Assembly: GCA_937868485.1 (NCBI GenBank)
Contig: CALMML010000073.1
Coordinates: forward strand, 1 to 40,408
Reading direction: 5' to 3'
DNA from: an uncultured Myxococcales bacterium
GTDB lineage: Bacteria; Myxococcota_A; Polyangia; Palsa-1104; JAEUJZ01
Length of the DNA stretch: 40,408 nucleotides
Part shown: positions 1 through 8,505 of the stretch, piece after piece
Layout: every line of letters starts with the position of its first letter
How positions within the stretch are numbered: position 1 is the first letter of the stretch
The notes under the pieces: model-generated
The model's input: the letters and a program-made list of their open reading frames with translations, nothing else
Database searches by the model: none
Told to the model about the DNA's origin: nothing
Made by a program: the position numbers and the translations under genes

Positions 1-54
1 AGGCGAAGTCGACGGTGCAGGCGAAGTCGACGGTGCAGGCGAAGTCGACGGTGT
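1..54. repeat. 18-bp tandem repeat, three copies
   Basis: Three head-to-tail copies of an 18-bp unit occupy 1-18, 19-36 and 37-54, differing only at the last base. They continue to the window edge, so the array may be longer. The unit is a multiple of three and encodes the PSTSPA linker of the minus-strand secreted protein. Copy number could therefore change linker length without breaking the frame. Confidence 0.85.
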
Positions 55-153
55 CGATGGTTTCGCCGTCGCTGGCTGTGCGAAGACCTGCGCGGGAAGT
101 GCAAAACAGACCAGCAGCCAGGCTGCCGCTCGCTGAGGAGTGCCGCGTCTCAT
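1..153 (-). CDS. Secreted Pro/Ser/Thr-repeat protein, N-terminal part, cut by the left edge
   Basis: Only the first 51 codons are inside the window. The ATG at 153 opens a reading frame beginning MRRGTPQRAAAWLLVCFA, followed by a cleavage-like site around AQVFA-QPA. This is a convincing Sec signal peptide. The mature part begins with a low-complexity linker in which the hexapeptide PSTSPA repeats, which in DNA is an 18-bp tandem repeat. The start lies 17 bp after the glyA stop codon, so the two genes are probably co-transcribed. There is no clear Shine-Dalgarno sequence before the ATG. The linker suggests a protein held away from the membrane or wall, but the functional domain lies outside the window and no function can be given. 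Confidence 0.7.
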   Translation of the reverse strand, partial: MRRGTPQRAAAWLLVCFALPAQVFAQPATAKPSTPSTSPAPSTSPAPSTSP

Positions 154-170
154 GGGCGTTGGTGAAGGGC

Positions 171-1421
171 TTACAGGCCGGGCGCGGGGAAGCGGATGAG
201 CAGCTCGCGGACTTCGCCCGCAATCTGGGTCAAGGTCTGGCCGTCGCTGCGTAGCTCGGCTTCGATGGCGCGATCCATCCACGCGGCGATCTGTTCCATG
301 TCGCTTTCGATCATGCCGCGCGATGTCACCGCTGGCGTTCCGATGCGCAGACCGGATGGATCGAAGGGCTTTCTCGGGTCAAACGGGACGCTGTTGTAGT
401 TGGTTTCCAGACCCGCTTTGTCGAGCGCCTGAGCGACGCGCTTTCCGGGCAGCCCTTTGTTTGTCAGATCGATGAGGATCAGGTGGTTGTCGGTGCCGCC
501 GGACACGAGATCGTAGCCTCGGGCAAGCAGTGCATCGGCCAGCGCTTTGGCGTTCTTCACAATCTGATGGGCGTAGCGCTTAAAGTCCTCGCTCGCCGCT
601 TCTTTGAGCGCAACCGCCAAGGCCGCCACCGTCGCGTTGTGCGGACCGCCTTGCAGACCGGGGAACACCGCTTTGTCGATGGCTTGGGCGTGGTTTGCGT
701 TGCACAGGATCATGCCGCCGCGCGGACCACGCAGGGTCTTGTGGGTGGTTGAGGTCACAACCTCGGCATGTCCCACCGGCGATGGATGTGCGCCACCGGC
801 CACCAGACCGCTGATGTGCGCAATGTCGGCAATCAGGATGGCTCCGACTTCTTTGGCAATCTGGGCAAAGCCGGGAAAGTCGATCGTGCGCGACACCGCC
901 GTGCCACCACAGAACAGCAGGCGAGGCTTGTGCTTGCGCGCCAGCTCCGCGACTTCGTCCATGTCGACGCGGCCCGTGTCCTTGCGAACGCCGTAGGGCA
1001 CCGACGTAAAGTACTTGCCCGAGATGCTGACATTCCAGCCGTGGGTCAGGTGTCCGCCCGCTGGCAGCCCAAGGCCCATGATGGTGTCGCCGGGCTTACA
1101 AAACGCCAGGTAGACCGCCAGGTTGGCCGGCGATCCCGAGTACGGCTGGACGTTGGCGTGATCCGCGCCGAACAGCGACTTGGCGCGTGCGATGCAAAGC
1201 TGCTCGATCTGGTCGATGAACTGCTGACCTTCGTAGTAGCGCTTGCCGGGATAGCCTTCGGAATACTTGTTCGACAGCGCCGAGCTGAGCGCTTCCAAGA
1301 CCGCCGCCGAGGTGTAGTTTTCACTCGGGATCAGACGAATCTTGTCGCGCTGGCGCTGGTCTTCTTGTTCGAGCAGAGAGAAAATCTCGGGATCGACTCG
1401 GCGGAGGGTGTCGCGAAGCAT
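171..1421 (-). CDS. glyA: Serine hydroxymethyltransferase
   Basis: Cytoplasmic PLP enzyme that converts serine and tetrahydrofolate to glycine and 5,10-methylene-tetrahydrofolate, the main entry of one-carbon units. The family pattern is clear: an N-terminal IPSENYTS block, KYSEGYPGKRYYEGQ, and the PLP-lysine region STTHKTLRGPRGG. The ATG at 1421 gives 416 residues, matching the usual length near 417. An in-frame TTG at 1457 would add twelve residues with no family similarity, so I reject it. The gene runs divergently from the kinase gene, and the secreted repeat protein follows 17 bp downstream on the same strand. The identification is secure. Confidence 0.97.
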   Translation of the reverse strand: MLRDTLRRVDPEIFSLLEQEDQRQRDKIRLIPSENYTSAAVLEALSSALSNKYSEGYPGKRYYEGQQFIDQIEQLCIARAKSLFGADHANVQPYSGSPANLAVYLAFCKPGDTIMGLGLPAGGHLTHGWNVSISGKYFTSVPYGVRKDTGRVDMDEVAELARKHKPRLLFCGGTAVSRTIDFPGFAQIAKEVGAILIADIAHISGLVAGGAHPSPVGHAEVVTSTTHKTLRGPRGGMILCNANHAQAIDKAVFPGLQGGPHNATVAALAVALKEAASEDFKRYAHQIVKNAKALADALLARGYDLVSGGTDNHLILIDLTNKGLPGKRVAQALDKAGLETNYNSVPFDPRKPFDPSGLRIGTPAVTSRGMIESDMEQIAAWMDRAIEAELRSDGQTLTQIAGEVRELLIRFPAPGL

Positions 1422-1523
1422 GGGCCCATTTAGATTCCCGTTTCCCTCACCTGTCAATCACCTCGGATGCGGCTGCGGAAGCGGCTTGGCTGGGTCGCGG
1501 TAGACTGCGCGCAGAGCCTGGCG

Positions 1524-2999
1524 ATGCGTCCGACGTTTTCACCTCCATCCGAAGTCGCGGAGTACCGGATTGTCCGGCTGCTCGGACGTGGCGCGATGGG
1601 TCAGGTCTATCTGGCGCAGGACACGCTGCTCGATCGGCCTGTGGCGATCAAGTTCATCGCGTCGGAGCCAAGCCCAGCGCTGCGCGAGCGATTCTTGGTC
1701 GAAGCGCGAGCGATTGCGCGGCTGCATCATCCCAACGTGGTCAGCATCTATCGCGTCGGAGAGCACGCGGGCCGACCGTATCTGGTGTCCGAGTTTGTGC
1801 GCGGTCAGAGCCTGTCGGATCTGCCAAAGCCGGTGCCGCTCAACGAAGCGCTGCGGATTGGACTCGGGCTGTCGGCGGGGCTGCGGGCGGCGCATCAAGC
1901 GGGCGTGCTGCATCGCGATGTCAAGCCTGCCAATGCGATGTTGACCGACGGTGGAGAAGCCAAGCTGCTCGACTTTGGACTGGCCAAGCTGTCACCGCAG
2001 CAGGTTCCGTCTGCCGCAGAGGCTTCGTCCGATGCTTCGTCTCCGACGGCTCACGCGGCGGCGGAACAATCGATCAGCGGCGATGAAGCGACGCTGACAC
2101 CGGAAGCAGACGCGAAGCGATCGGGCCTGGCGTTGCCAAGTGCTGACGTGACGCTCTCGGGGCCAGCAACCGGGGATGAACCGTCCGTCCGCGACGACGT
2201 GTTGCCAGCGCAGCCACCGGTTTCGCTGACCAAGACCGGCGCGTGGGTTGGAACGCCGCGCTACATGGCACCCGAGATTTTTTCCGGCGAGCCAGCGACG
2301 ACGCGAAGTGATGTCTATTCTCTCGGAGCGCTGCTGTTTGAGCTGTGCGTCGGGAAGCCTCCGTTTGTCGAGTCAGATGTCGCGCGGCTGTCGTCGGTGG
2401 TGCAGTCGCAGGATGCGCCCTTATTGGATTCCCTGATTCCCAACGGAACGCTATCGGCAGGAATCTCGCAGATCGTCGCGCGCTGTCTGCGTCGGAATCC
2501 ACTCGAGCGCTACCAAGACGGAAACGAGCTGTGGCAAGCGCTGACGCAGCTTTCGTCGAGTCCGGTATCAGCGCGTGTGGTTCCGTCGTCGCGGCGCGCG
2601 TGGCCGTGGGGACTGGCGATGCTGTCGCTGCTCGGGCTGTGGCTGGGTCGATCGTATGTGACACCGTCGTCGCAGCCGCTTCCGACCATCGGAGATGCGG
2701 GACGTGTGGCTTGGACGCTCGCGGTGGATGCGGGGGCGGAGCTGCGAATGCCCGACCTGCGCGAGCCTGTGCCGCAGCCCGACCTGCGCGAAAATCCGAC
2801 GGATATGCTGCGTCCGCAGGCGGTGCAAAGGCCGAAAGCCAAGCCGCAGACGCAAGCTGCAAGTCCGTCGCCAAAGCCTGTGCCTACCGTGCCAGCCGAG
2901 CCGGTCCGTCCCGTGCCCGTCGAAAAGCCGGCTGGGATCCCTGCTTCAGGCCACAAACCGGACTCAAACGACTCGGTGGAGATTCCGATCGAGCGCTGA
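1524..2999 (+). CDS. Hanks-type serine/threonine protein kinase with a transmembrane segment
   Basis: Membrane-bound signalling kinase. All kinase landmarks are visible (numbering from the ATG at 1524): glycine loop GRGAMGQVY, VAIKF lysine near 43, catalytic HRDVKPAN with Asp near 132, DFG near 150, and GTPRYMAPE near 243-251. A single hydrophobic stretch near 360-378 follows. The last 110 residues are rich in Pro, Lys and Arg and should be outside the inner membrane. The distance from DFG to APE is about 100 residues, far more than the usual 20-30, because of a Ser/Thr/Ala-rich insert. An in-frame ATG at 1467 would add 19 residues and leave only 45 bp to glyA. Neither start has a good ribosome-binding site. 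The target is unknown; the lipoprotein gene begins 78 bp downstream. Confidence 0.9.
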   Translation: MRPTFSPPSEVAEYRIVRLLGRGAMGQVYLAQDTLLDRPVAIKFIASEPSPALRERFLVEARAIARLHHPNVVSIYRVGEHAGRPYLVSEFVRGQSLSDLPKPVPLNEALRIGLGLSAGLRAAHQAGVLHRDVKPANAMLTDGGEAKLLDFGLAKLSPQQVPSAAEASSDASSPTAHAAAEQSISGDEATLTPEADAKRSGLALPSADVTLSGPATGDEPSVRDDVLPAQPPVSLTKTGAWVGTPRYMAPEIFSGEPATTRSDVYSLGALLFELCVGKPPFVESDVARLSSVVQSQDAPLLDSLIPNGTLSAGISQIVARCLRRNPLERYQDGNELWQALTQLSSSPVSARVVPSSRRAWPWGLAMLSLLGLWLGRSYVTPSSQPLPTIGDAGRVAWTLAVDAGAELRMPDLREPVPQPDLRENPTDMLRPQAVQRPKAKPQTQAASPSPKPVPTVPAEPVRPVPVEKPAGIPASGHKPDSNDSVEIPIER

Positions 3000-3077
3000 C
3001 TGTCGAGGACATCGCGGCTTGCCGTGCCGCTGCGACTGTGACATGGTCCGACCCTCTGACACGAAAGGAAGAGGGAG

Positions 3078-4193
3078 ATGTCGCGTCGTCCATCGCATGG
3101 TGTTTCCGTCGGTATTGCGCTGCTTGCGCTCAGTGGTGCGTGTTCGAAGTCTGATCTCATCATCGTCACCGACGAGCAGACGGATCTGCCAAGACCCGCA
3201 GATCTGCTGATTCCTCCGTCGTCGGATCTGGGCATGGAATCGAAGGATCTGGCGATGCCGTCGGATCTGGCCAGCCAGTACAGCTGTCGAGGCGAAGACG
3301 CACCGGGCACAAGCTACAAGCTGGTGATGAACAAGCTGACGCTGCCTTCTTCGTCGGGAAGCGGAGCGTTTTTGTATGACTACGACGGGGACGGGCGGGC
3401 GGAAAACCAGCTCAAGAACCTGATCTCGACGGTGTCGCTGGCTGGGCTGGACATTCAGACGACGCTTCAAAACGCGGTGACGAGCGGACAGCTCATCAAC
3501 TTGGTGGCGCTCAAGAGCAGTTCGACGGACTCGTCGTCGTGCGTCGGTGTTTCGCTGAACCAAGGCAAGCCGGGACCGACGCCCAGGTTCGATGGCACCG
3601 ACACGTTTATGCCGGCGATGGCGATGGGCAGCCCGCTCGGGGGAACGCTCTCGAGTGGACGGCTTGTGACGACGGACTCGCGCAGCTTGAAGGCCGATAC
3701 AGAGGCGCAGTTTTCGCTGCAGATCTCGCTGGGAAGTGGGCTTGTGACGCTGCCGCTGCGAGGCGTTCACGTCGAAGGGACGCTCCAAAGCAGTGGCTCG
3801 CTGCGGACGATGTCGTCGGGCGTGCTGCACGGCGTGGTGGCCAAGTCGGACATCGAGCGCAAGCTGATGCCGGCGCTGGCGGATCAGATCACGCAGATGA
3901 TCAACAGCGATCCCTATTCGTCGACCAGCCAGACGATCATCAGCCTGTTCGAGAGCAAGACCGCTCCTGTCAGCGTCAACAAGTGCATGACGATGTCGCG
4001 CTGCTGCCGTCTGAGCCCAGCGACCTGCGTGATCCTGCCAGAAGAAGTGAGCGCGTCGCCGATCGGTGGTGTGATCGCGCCGGATGTGGAAGTGCTCGAC
4101 GCTGCCGGCAAGTGGAAGCCGGTGCCCGGTGGCAAAAACTACAACGCGATGTCCGTCGGAATGGGCTTTACAGCGATCAGCGCGTGGTTTTAG
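3078..4193 (+). CDS. Putative lipoprotein with an Asp-Leu repeat linker
   Basis: The start is set by a strong AGGAAGAGGGAG ribosome-binding site directly before the ATG. The signal peptide ends in a lipobox, LSGAC, with the lipidated Cys at 22. Next comes a linker repeating Asp-Leu and Pro motifs (PADLLIPPSSDLG, KDLAMPSDLAS), a style common in lipoproteins of myxobacterial genomes. The remaining 300 residues contain a possible EF-hand-like acidic loop, YDYDGDGRAEN, and many Ser/Thr/Gly residues with beta character. I do not recognise a catalytic family. The C-terminal half has a Cys cluster, KCMTMSRCC. The gene ends 17 bp inside the end of the convergent beta-propeller gene. Confidence 0.8.
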   Translation: MSRRPSHGVSVGIALLALSGACSKSDLIIVTDEQTDLPRPADLLIPPSSDLGMESKDLAMPSDLASQYSCRGEDAPGTSYKLVMNKLTLPSSSGSGAFLYDYDGDGRAENQLKNLISTVSLAGLDIQTTLQNAVTSGQLINLVALKSSSTDSSSCVGVSLNQGKPGPTPRFDGTDTFMPAMAMGSPLGGTLSSGRLVTTDSRSLKADTEAQFSLQISLGSGLVTLPLRGVHVEGTLQSSGSLRTMSSGVLHGVVAKSDIERKLMPALADQITQMINSDPYSSTSQTIISLFESKTAPVSVNKCMTMSRCCRLSPATCVILPEEVSASPIGGVIAPDVEVLDAAGKWKPVPGGKNYNAMSVGMGFTAISAWF

Positions 4194-5193
4194 CGCTGGG
4201 TGAAGGATGCTGTGACGGTGAAATCCACAGCGGGTGCCAGTTTGGACCCTTGCTGCTGGTAATCCGTCGCAGGTTCTTTCCGTCGGAGTCGATCAGATAC
4301 ACCTGACTCGAAGCGCCGAGTCCCAGCGTGAACGCAACCTGCTTTCCGTCGGGAGAAAAGACCGGCTCCGTCGCGTGCTCCGTCTTGTGTTCGTACAGCA
4401 CGATGCGTTTTTGCGTCGCTAGCTCGACGATGCAGAGCTTGTCTTTGTGCTCGCGCTGACGATGAACGAACAAGACGCGCTTGCCGTCGGGGGAAAAGCT
4501 CGCACTCTCTTCGACGGTGAACGGATCACGGGGCTCGCTGCTGACGCGACGGGGAGCGCTTCCGTCGACAGCGAGCGTATAAAGTCGGTCTGCGCCTTCG
4601 CGATCGCTGCCAAACAGCAGGGTCTTTCCGTCGGGAGACCACTGCGGCTGCCACTCGTCTCGCTCGGTCTGGGTCAGTCGCTTGGCTGGTCCGCCGCTGC
4701 TCGACGCAAGATACAGCTCAGCGACTTGATCGCGGCTGGAGACGAACACCACGCGATCGCCGCTCGGGGACACGCTGGGCTGGAAGTTGCCCTGACGATT
4801 GCTGGTCAGCTGCGTCACGCGCTGTCCGTCGATGGTCAGGCGATAGACTTCACGCAGTCCGGTCGAAGAGCCCTCGAAAAACAGGAACTTTCCGTCGAAA
4901 GAAAAGCTGGGACTGCGCAGCACGGATCGAGCGGGTCCAAGAGGCTTTGGCGCTCCGCCGGACAGCGGATGCAGCCAAAAGCGCTGCGGACGCTTTTGAT
5001 CGGACTCACTCACCGACGTAACGAGCAGATATCGTCCGTCGGGAGTGCTGGGTCCGTTGTAGTCCGCCTCGGGACTCTTCGTCAGCCGTCGCTCACCTTG
5101 GCCGTCAGGCTGGATGAGGTAGACCTCACGGTTGCCGTCGCGCTCGGAGATAAACGACAGAAGCAGCGCGGCACCGAGTGCGAGCGACGACAA
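4177..5193 (-). CDS. TolB-like beta-propeller protein (PD40/WD40-like repeats)
   Basis: Exported or membrane-anchored beta-propeller of 338 residues. Repeated blades carry the signature FSPDGK or WSPDGK followed by a short strand and an Asp-Gly turn, at least six times, as in TolB and other PD40 proteins. The start needs care. The open frame extends further upstream, but that part is antisense to the amidase end and looks artificial. A TTG at 5193 preceded by AAGGTGGAG at good spacing gives an N-terminus of one hydrophobic helix (SSLALGAALLLSFIS), a signal or anchor. The ribosome-binding site lies across the stop codon of the amidase gene, so translation is probably coupled. Such propellers often bind proteins or cell-wall fragments; no partner can be named from sequence. 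Confidence 0.85.
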   Translation of the reverse strand: MSSLALGAALLLSFISERDGNREVYLIQPDGQGERRLTKSPEADYNGPSTPDGRYLLVTSVSESDQKRPQRFWLHPLSGGAPKPLGPARSVLRSPSFSFDGKFLFFEGSSTGLREVYRLTIDGQRVTQLTSNRQGNFQPSVSPSGDRVVFVSSRDQVAELYLASSSGGPAKRLTQTERDEWQPQWSPDGKTLLFGSDREGADRLYTLAVDGSAPRRVSSEPRDPFTVEESASFSPDGKRVLFVHRQREHKDKLCIVELATQKRIVLYEHKTEHATEPVFSPDGKQVAFTLGLGASSQVYLIDSDGKNLRRITSSKGPNWHPLWISPSQHPSPSAKTTR

Positions 5194-5198
5194 GACGA

Positions 5199-6764
5199 CT
5201 ACTCCACCTTGATGGCGTCCGCGACGACCATCGAGCCTGCCGTCGTCCAGCGCGATACCGCGACCTGGTTCCAGCCCGCCGTGAAGCTGTACGAGCCGAG
5301 AGAGACCCACTTGCTGCCGTCGATCTGCTGGTTCTTGTTGACCGTGCCGAGCTTGGTTCCGCTGGCGTTGAAGATCAAGAACGGCGTCGAGGTGCTGCGG
5401 TCCGAGGCTGCGGTCCACCACGCGAAGACCTCACGGGTGGCAGCGGCGGGCAGGTAGAACTTGAAGTAGACGGCGTCGGACACCGCGTCGGTCGGAGCGA
5501 CGAAATAGCCGGTTCCGTAGTAGCCGCTGACGCTGGTCGACGACTTCCAGTTGCTGCTGGGCGCGTCGATCTGAGCGCTGGGACCGTTGTTGTCCTGGTT
5601 GCTGTCGACGACGATCGCGGAGCTGCCACCGACGCAGCTGCTGATGCGATTCATGTAGTCCGCCCACGGGAAGTCGCGACCTGGATCGTCGGCTCGACGG
5701 ACGGGATCGGGCTGGTAGTGACCGATGATGTGGTTTCTGTCGCGCGCGATGCCGTTGCGCTTGACGATGTCGCACGACAGCTTGGCCGACGCGGCGATCT
5801 GGCCTTCGGTCCACTTGTTGGTGCTTTCGTAGGAAAAGCCGCCGTGCTCAATGCCGACGGAGCGCGGGTTGGTGGGACGACCTTCCCATGATGCGCCGAC
5901 GTGATGCGCGGTGTCTTTTTCATCGACGAGCGCAGAGATCTCGGACCCGCTTTCGTTGACGACGTAGTGCGCCGAGGTCTTGTTCGGGTTCGTCGGATAG
6001 GGCGTATTTAGCCACGAGACGCAGCCGGAATACGCGCCCGAGCAGGTGTGGATGACGAGCAGATCAATTGCCGCCGAGCGTCCGACGGTGTAGTTCGACG
6101 AAGGCGCGGGCTTCCAGACCGATCCCGAATAGCGCGCTCCGGCAAGCGAGGTGTCGGGCTCACTCGGGGTCGCAAACTGCGGAACCAGGTTGGGCTGTGG
6201 CGCGCTCGACAGACCGTGAGCGACGGCGATTTCCGACGGGAGCCCTTCGCGCAAGGTCTTGTAGACGACGTTGTGAAGAAAGTACGCTTGTGCGTCTTGG
6301 CTCGGCAGTCCCGAAAAGCGTGCGATCGGACCGGCCCAGGCCGCGAGGTCTCTGCGATCGATTCCCGCTTCGTCGGCATAGCTGCGTAGAAGTGCGGCTC
6401 CGGCGAGCACGTTCGACAGGACATCGCGCTGCGCAGCTTCGGTCGAAACGCCAGCGAGTCGAGCGCCGTTTGTCAGACGGTCGCCGCGAAGCGCCATCAC
6501 GCCGTAGATTGGCTCGTCGCCCGTGGCGTCACTGGCTTGACCGGGCACAAAGTACAGCCGAGTTTCCGCGTATGCGACCGACGACAGCACCGCTTGAGGG
6601 ATGTCGAACTGACGCGATGCGCTGATGAGCGACCGGCCAATGTCCGACGGCTGTTGTGCGGCTGCGGACTCGCCTACCGGCGGAGCAGTCACGACGTTCG
6701 ATGGCTCTGCTTGCCCGCACGCGGCGAGCAGCGACAACGACAGCAAGGTGAACCGAGTCTTCAT
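5199..6764 (-). CDS. Lipoprotein with lysozyme-like, amidase_2 and golvesin-type domains
   Basis: Probable cell-wall hydrolase of 521 residues. The ATG at 6764 follows GGAGG and starts a lipoprotein signal with lipobox LLAAC (Cys 16). Residues about 45-170 resemble a soluble transglycosylase/lysozyme fold, with a candidate catalytic Glu in AYAETRL near 67 and an AGAALLRSYADEAG helix. Residues about 220-375 form an N-acetylmuramoyl-L-alanine amidase domain (amidase_2). Candidate zinc ligands are His in LLVIHTC near 239, His in IIGHYQPDP near 349 and Asp in ADDPGRDFPW near 360, with Glu in VGIEHGG near 306. Residues about 385-521 match the C-terminal carbohydrate-binding-like domain of golvesin and xanthan lyase, ending WVSLGSYSFTAGWNQVAVS and VVADAIKVE. 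The beta-propeller gene follows directly. Confidence 0.88.
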   Translation of the reverse strand: MKTRFTLLSLSLLAACGQAEPSNVVTAPPVGESAAAQQPSDIGRSLISASRQFDIPQAVLSSVAYAETRLYFVPGQASDATGDEPIYGVMALRGDRLTNGARLAGVSTEAAQRDVLSNVLAGAALLRSYADEAGIDRRDLAAWAGPIARFSGLPSQDAQAYFLHNVVYKTLREGLPSEIAVAHGLSSAPQPNLVPQFATPSEPDTSLAGARYSGSVWKPAPSSNYTVGRSAAIDLLVIHTCSGAYSGCVSWLNTPYPTNPNKTSAHYVVNESGSEISALVDEKDTAHHVGASWEGRPTNPRSVGIEHGGFSYESTNKWTEGQIAASAKLSCDIVKRNGIARDRNHIIGHYQPDPVRRADDPGRDFPWADYMNRISSCVGGSSAIVVDSNQDNNGPSAQIDAPSSNWKSSTSVSGYYGTGYFVAPTDAVSDAVYFKFYLPAAATREVFAWWTAASDRSTSTPFLIFNASGTKLGTVNKNQQIDGSKWVSLGSYSFTAGWNQVAVSRWTTAGSMVVADAIKVE

Positions 6765-6991
6765 GGACGCCTCCAAAGCGATCGTGGGAATCGATGGAAC
6801 ATCTCCGCTGTTTGCGAAGAATGGGTACCTAACGCGCAGAGCATAGTCGTGCTTGGGTCCGAGTGCGGCTTTTTGTTCAGCTTGCCTCGATTGCGACGTA
6901 AACTGCTCCAACTGATCTGTGCTTGATTGGCGTAATTCCTGTCTGTCGGGCCGCGTCGATTGAGAGAACAACAACCCTTGTAGGAGTCGGT

Positions 6992-8503
6992 ATGAAGCGA
7001 CATCTCCTTGTGTCTGCGCTGCTGCTCGGACTTGGCTCTGCGACGATGGTGAGCCAGTCCGCTCGGGCGCAAGACCTGGCCAGCTTTGAAAAGCGCACGA
7101 CGGTCAAGACGCTGGCGAACGGTCTGACCGTGATCATCGTCGAGCGACCCGAGGCGCCGGTCTTTTCGTACTTTACGCACGTCGACGTCGGTGGCGCGCA
7201 AGAAGCGATGGGTCAGACGGGCCTCGCGCACATGTTTGAGCACATGGCGTTCAAGGGCACCGACAAGATCGGCACCAAGAACTTCGCGGCGGAAAAAGGG
7301 CTGATCGACAAGGTCGAAAAAGCCTATCTCGCGTACGACGCTGAGCGACGAAAGCCGCAAGGCAGCGATCCCAAGAAGGTCGAGTCGCTGGAAAAGTCGT
7401 GGCGCGATGCCATCGCTGAAGCGAGCAAGCAAGTCGTTGCCAACGAGTTCGGCGAGCTGGTCGATCGCAACGGTGGCGTCGGGCTCAATGCGTTTACGAA
7501 CAGCGACGAGACAGGATATTTCTACTCGCTGCCGTCGAATCGCTTGGAGCTGTGGGCGTATCTGGAGTCGGAGCGCAGCAAGCGTCCAGTGATGCGCGAG
7601 TTTTACACCGAGCGTGATGTCGTCAACGAAGAGCGACGGATGCGCACCGATAGTCGTCCCGTCGGAAGAATGCTCGAGCAGCTTCTGGCGGCAGCGTTTA
7701 CGGCGCATCCCTATGGTCGTCCCGTCGTCGGTTGGCCGTCGGACTTGAACACCTGGTCGGCGACCGACGCGATGAAGTTCTGGGAGCTGTATTACACCCC
7801 GGCGAACATGGCGATTGCTCTCGTCGGTGATGTCAAAGCGAGCGAAGCGCTGCCGGTGCTGGAGTCGTACTTTGGTCGGCTGCCGAAAGGTTCGAAGCCC
7901 GCGCCGCTGAGCACCGTCGAGCCGAAGCAGGCTTCCGAGCGGATGGTGATCCTGAAAGAAGCGTCGCAGCCGTGGTATGCCGAGGGCTATCACCGTCCCG
8001 ATGTCTTCGACAAAGATGACGCAGTGTACGACGCGATTGCCGATCTGATGTCGACGGGACGAACGGCTCGGCTGTATCGCGCGCTCGTCCGAGACAAAAA
8101 AATCGCAGCAGCGGCGGGTGGCTTTTCGGGTCTGCCGGGACGGAAGTATCCGCACCTGTTTGCTTTTTATGCGATGCCGACACCAGGAAACTCTCCGCAG
8201 CAGGTTCGGACCGCGATTCATGAAGAGCTGGAAAAGCTCAAGAACACGCTGGTCAGCGACGATGAGCTTCAGATGGTCAGGGCGCGGGCGAAGATGCGGC
8301 TGCTCAACAGCCTGTCGAGCAATCAGTCGCTGGCGATCGCGATGGCGACGTCGCAGCAGCGCTTCGGTGACTGGCGAGAAGTGTTCCGTCGCGTCGATCG
8401 CATCGACAAAGTGACCAAAGAAGACATTCAGCGCGTGGCCAAAGCGGTGTTTATCGACAGCAATCGCACCGCAGCTTGGATCGAGAGCACCGGAGGCAAG
8501 TGA
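6992..8503 (+). CDS. M16B zinc peptidase, catalytic-type subunit
   Basis: Exported insulinase/processing-peptidase family protein of 503 residues. The ATG at 6992 follows TAGGAG; the longer frame upstream adds a non-signal stretch and is rejected. A Sec signal peptide, MKRHLLVSALLLGLGS to about SARA-Q, is clear. The inverted zinc motif HXXEH is intact as HMFEH (residues 80-84) inside GLAHMFEHMAFKGT. The third ligand Glu is expected in VVNEERR near 213. Residues 95-160 contain a long charged helical insertion not present in minimal M16B proteins. The next gene, with a degenerate motif, starts 3 bp after the stop, which fits the known arrangement of M16B heterodimers with one catalytic and one non-catalytic subunit. 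Substrates are unknown, probably periplasmic peptides. Confidence 0.93.
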   Translation: MKRHLLVSALLLGLGSATMVSQSARAQDLASFEKRTTVKTLANGLTVIIVERPEAPVFSYFTHVDVGGAQEAMGQTGLAHMFEHMAFKGTDKIGTKNFAAEKGLIDKVEKAYLAYDAERRKPQGSDPKKVESLEKSWRDAIAEASKQVVANEFGELVDRNGGVGLNAFTNSDETGYFYSLPSNRLELWAYLESERSKRPVMREFYTERDVVNEERRMRTDSRPVGRMLEQLLAAAFTAHPYGRPVVGWPSDLNTWSATDAMKFWELYYTPANMAIALVGDVKASEALPVLESYFGRLPKGSKPAPLSTVEPKQASERMVILKEASQPWYAEGYHRPDVFDKDDAVYDAIADLMSTGRTARLYRALVRDKKIAAAAGGFSGLPGRKYPHLFAFYAMPTPGNSPQQVRTAIHEELEKLKNTLVSDDELQMVRARAKMRLLNSLSSNQSLAIAMATSQQRFGDWREVFRRVDRIDKVTKEDIQRVAKAVFIDSNRTAAWIESTGGK

Positions 8504-8505
8504 GC

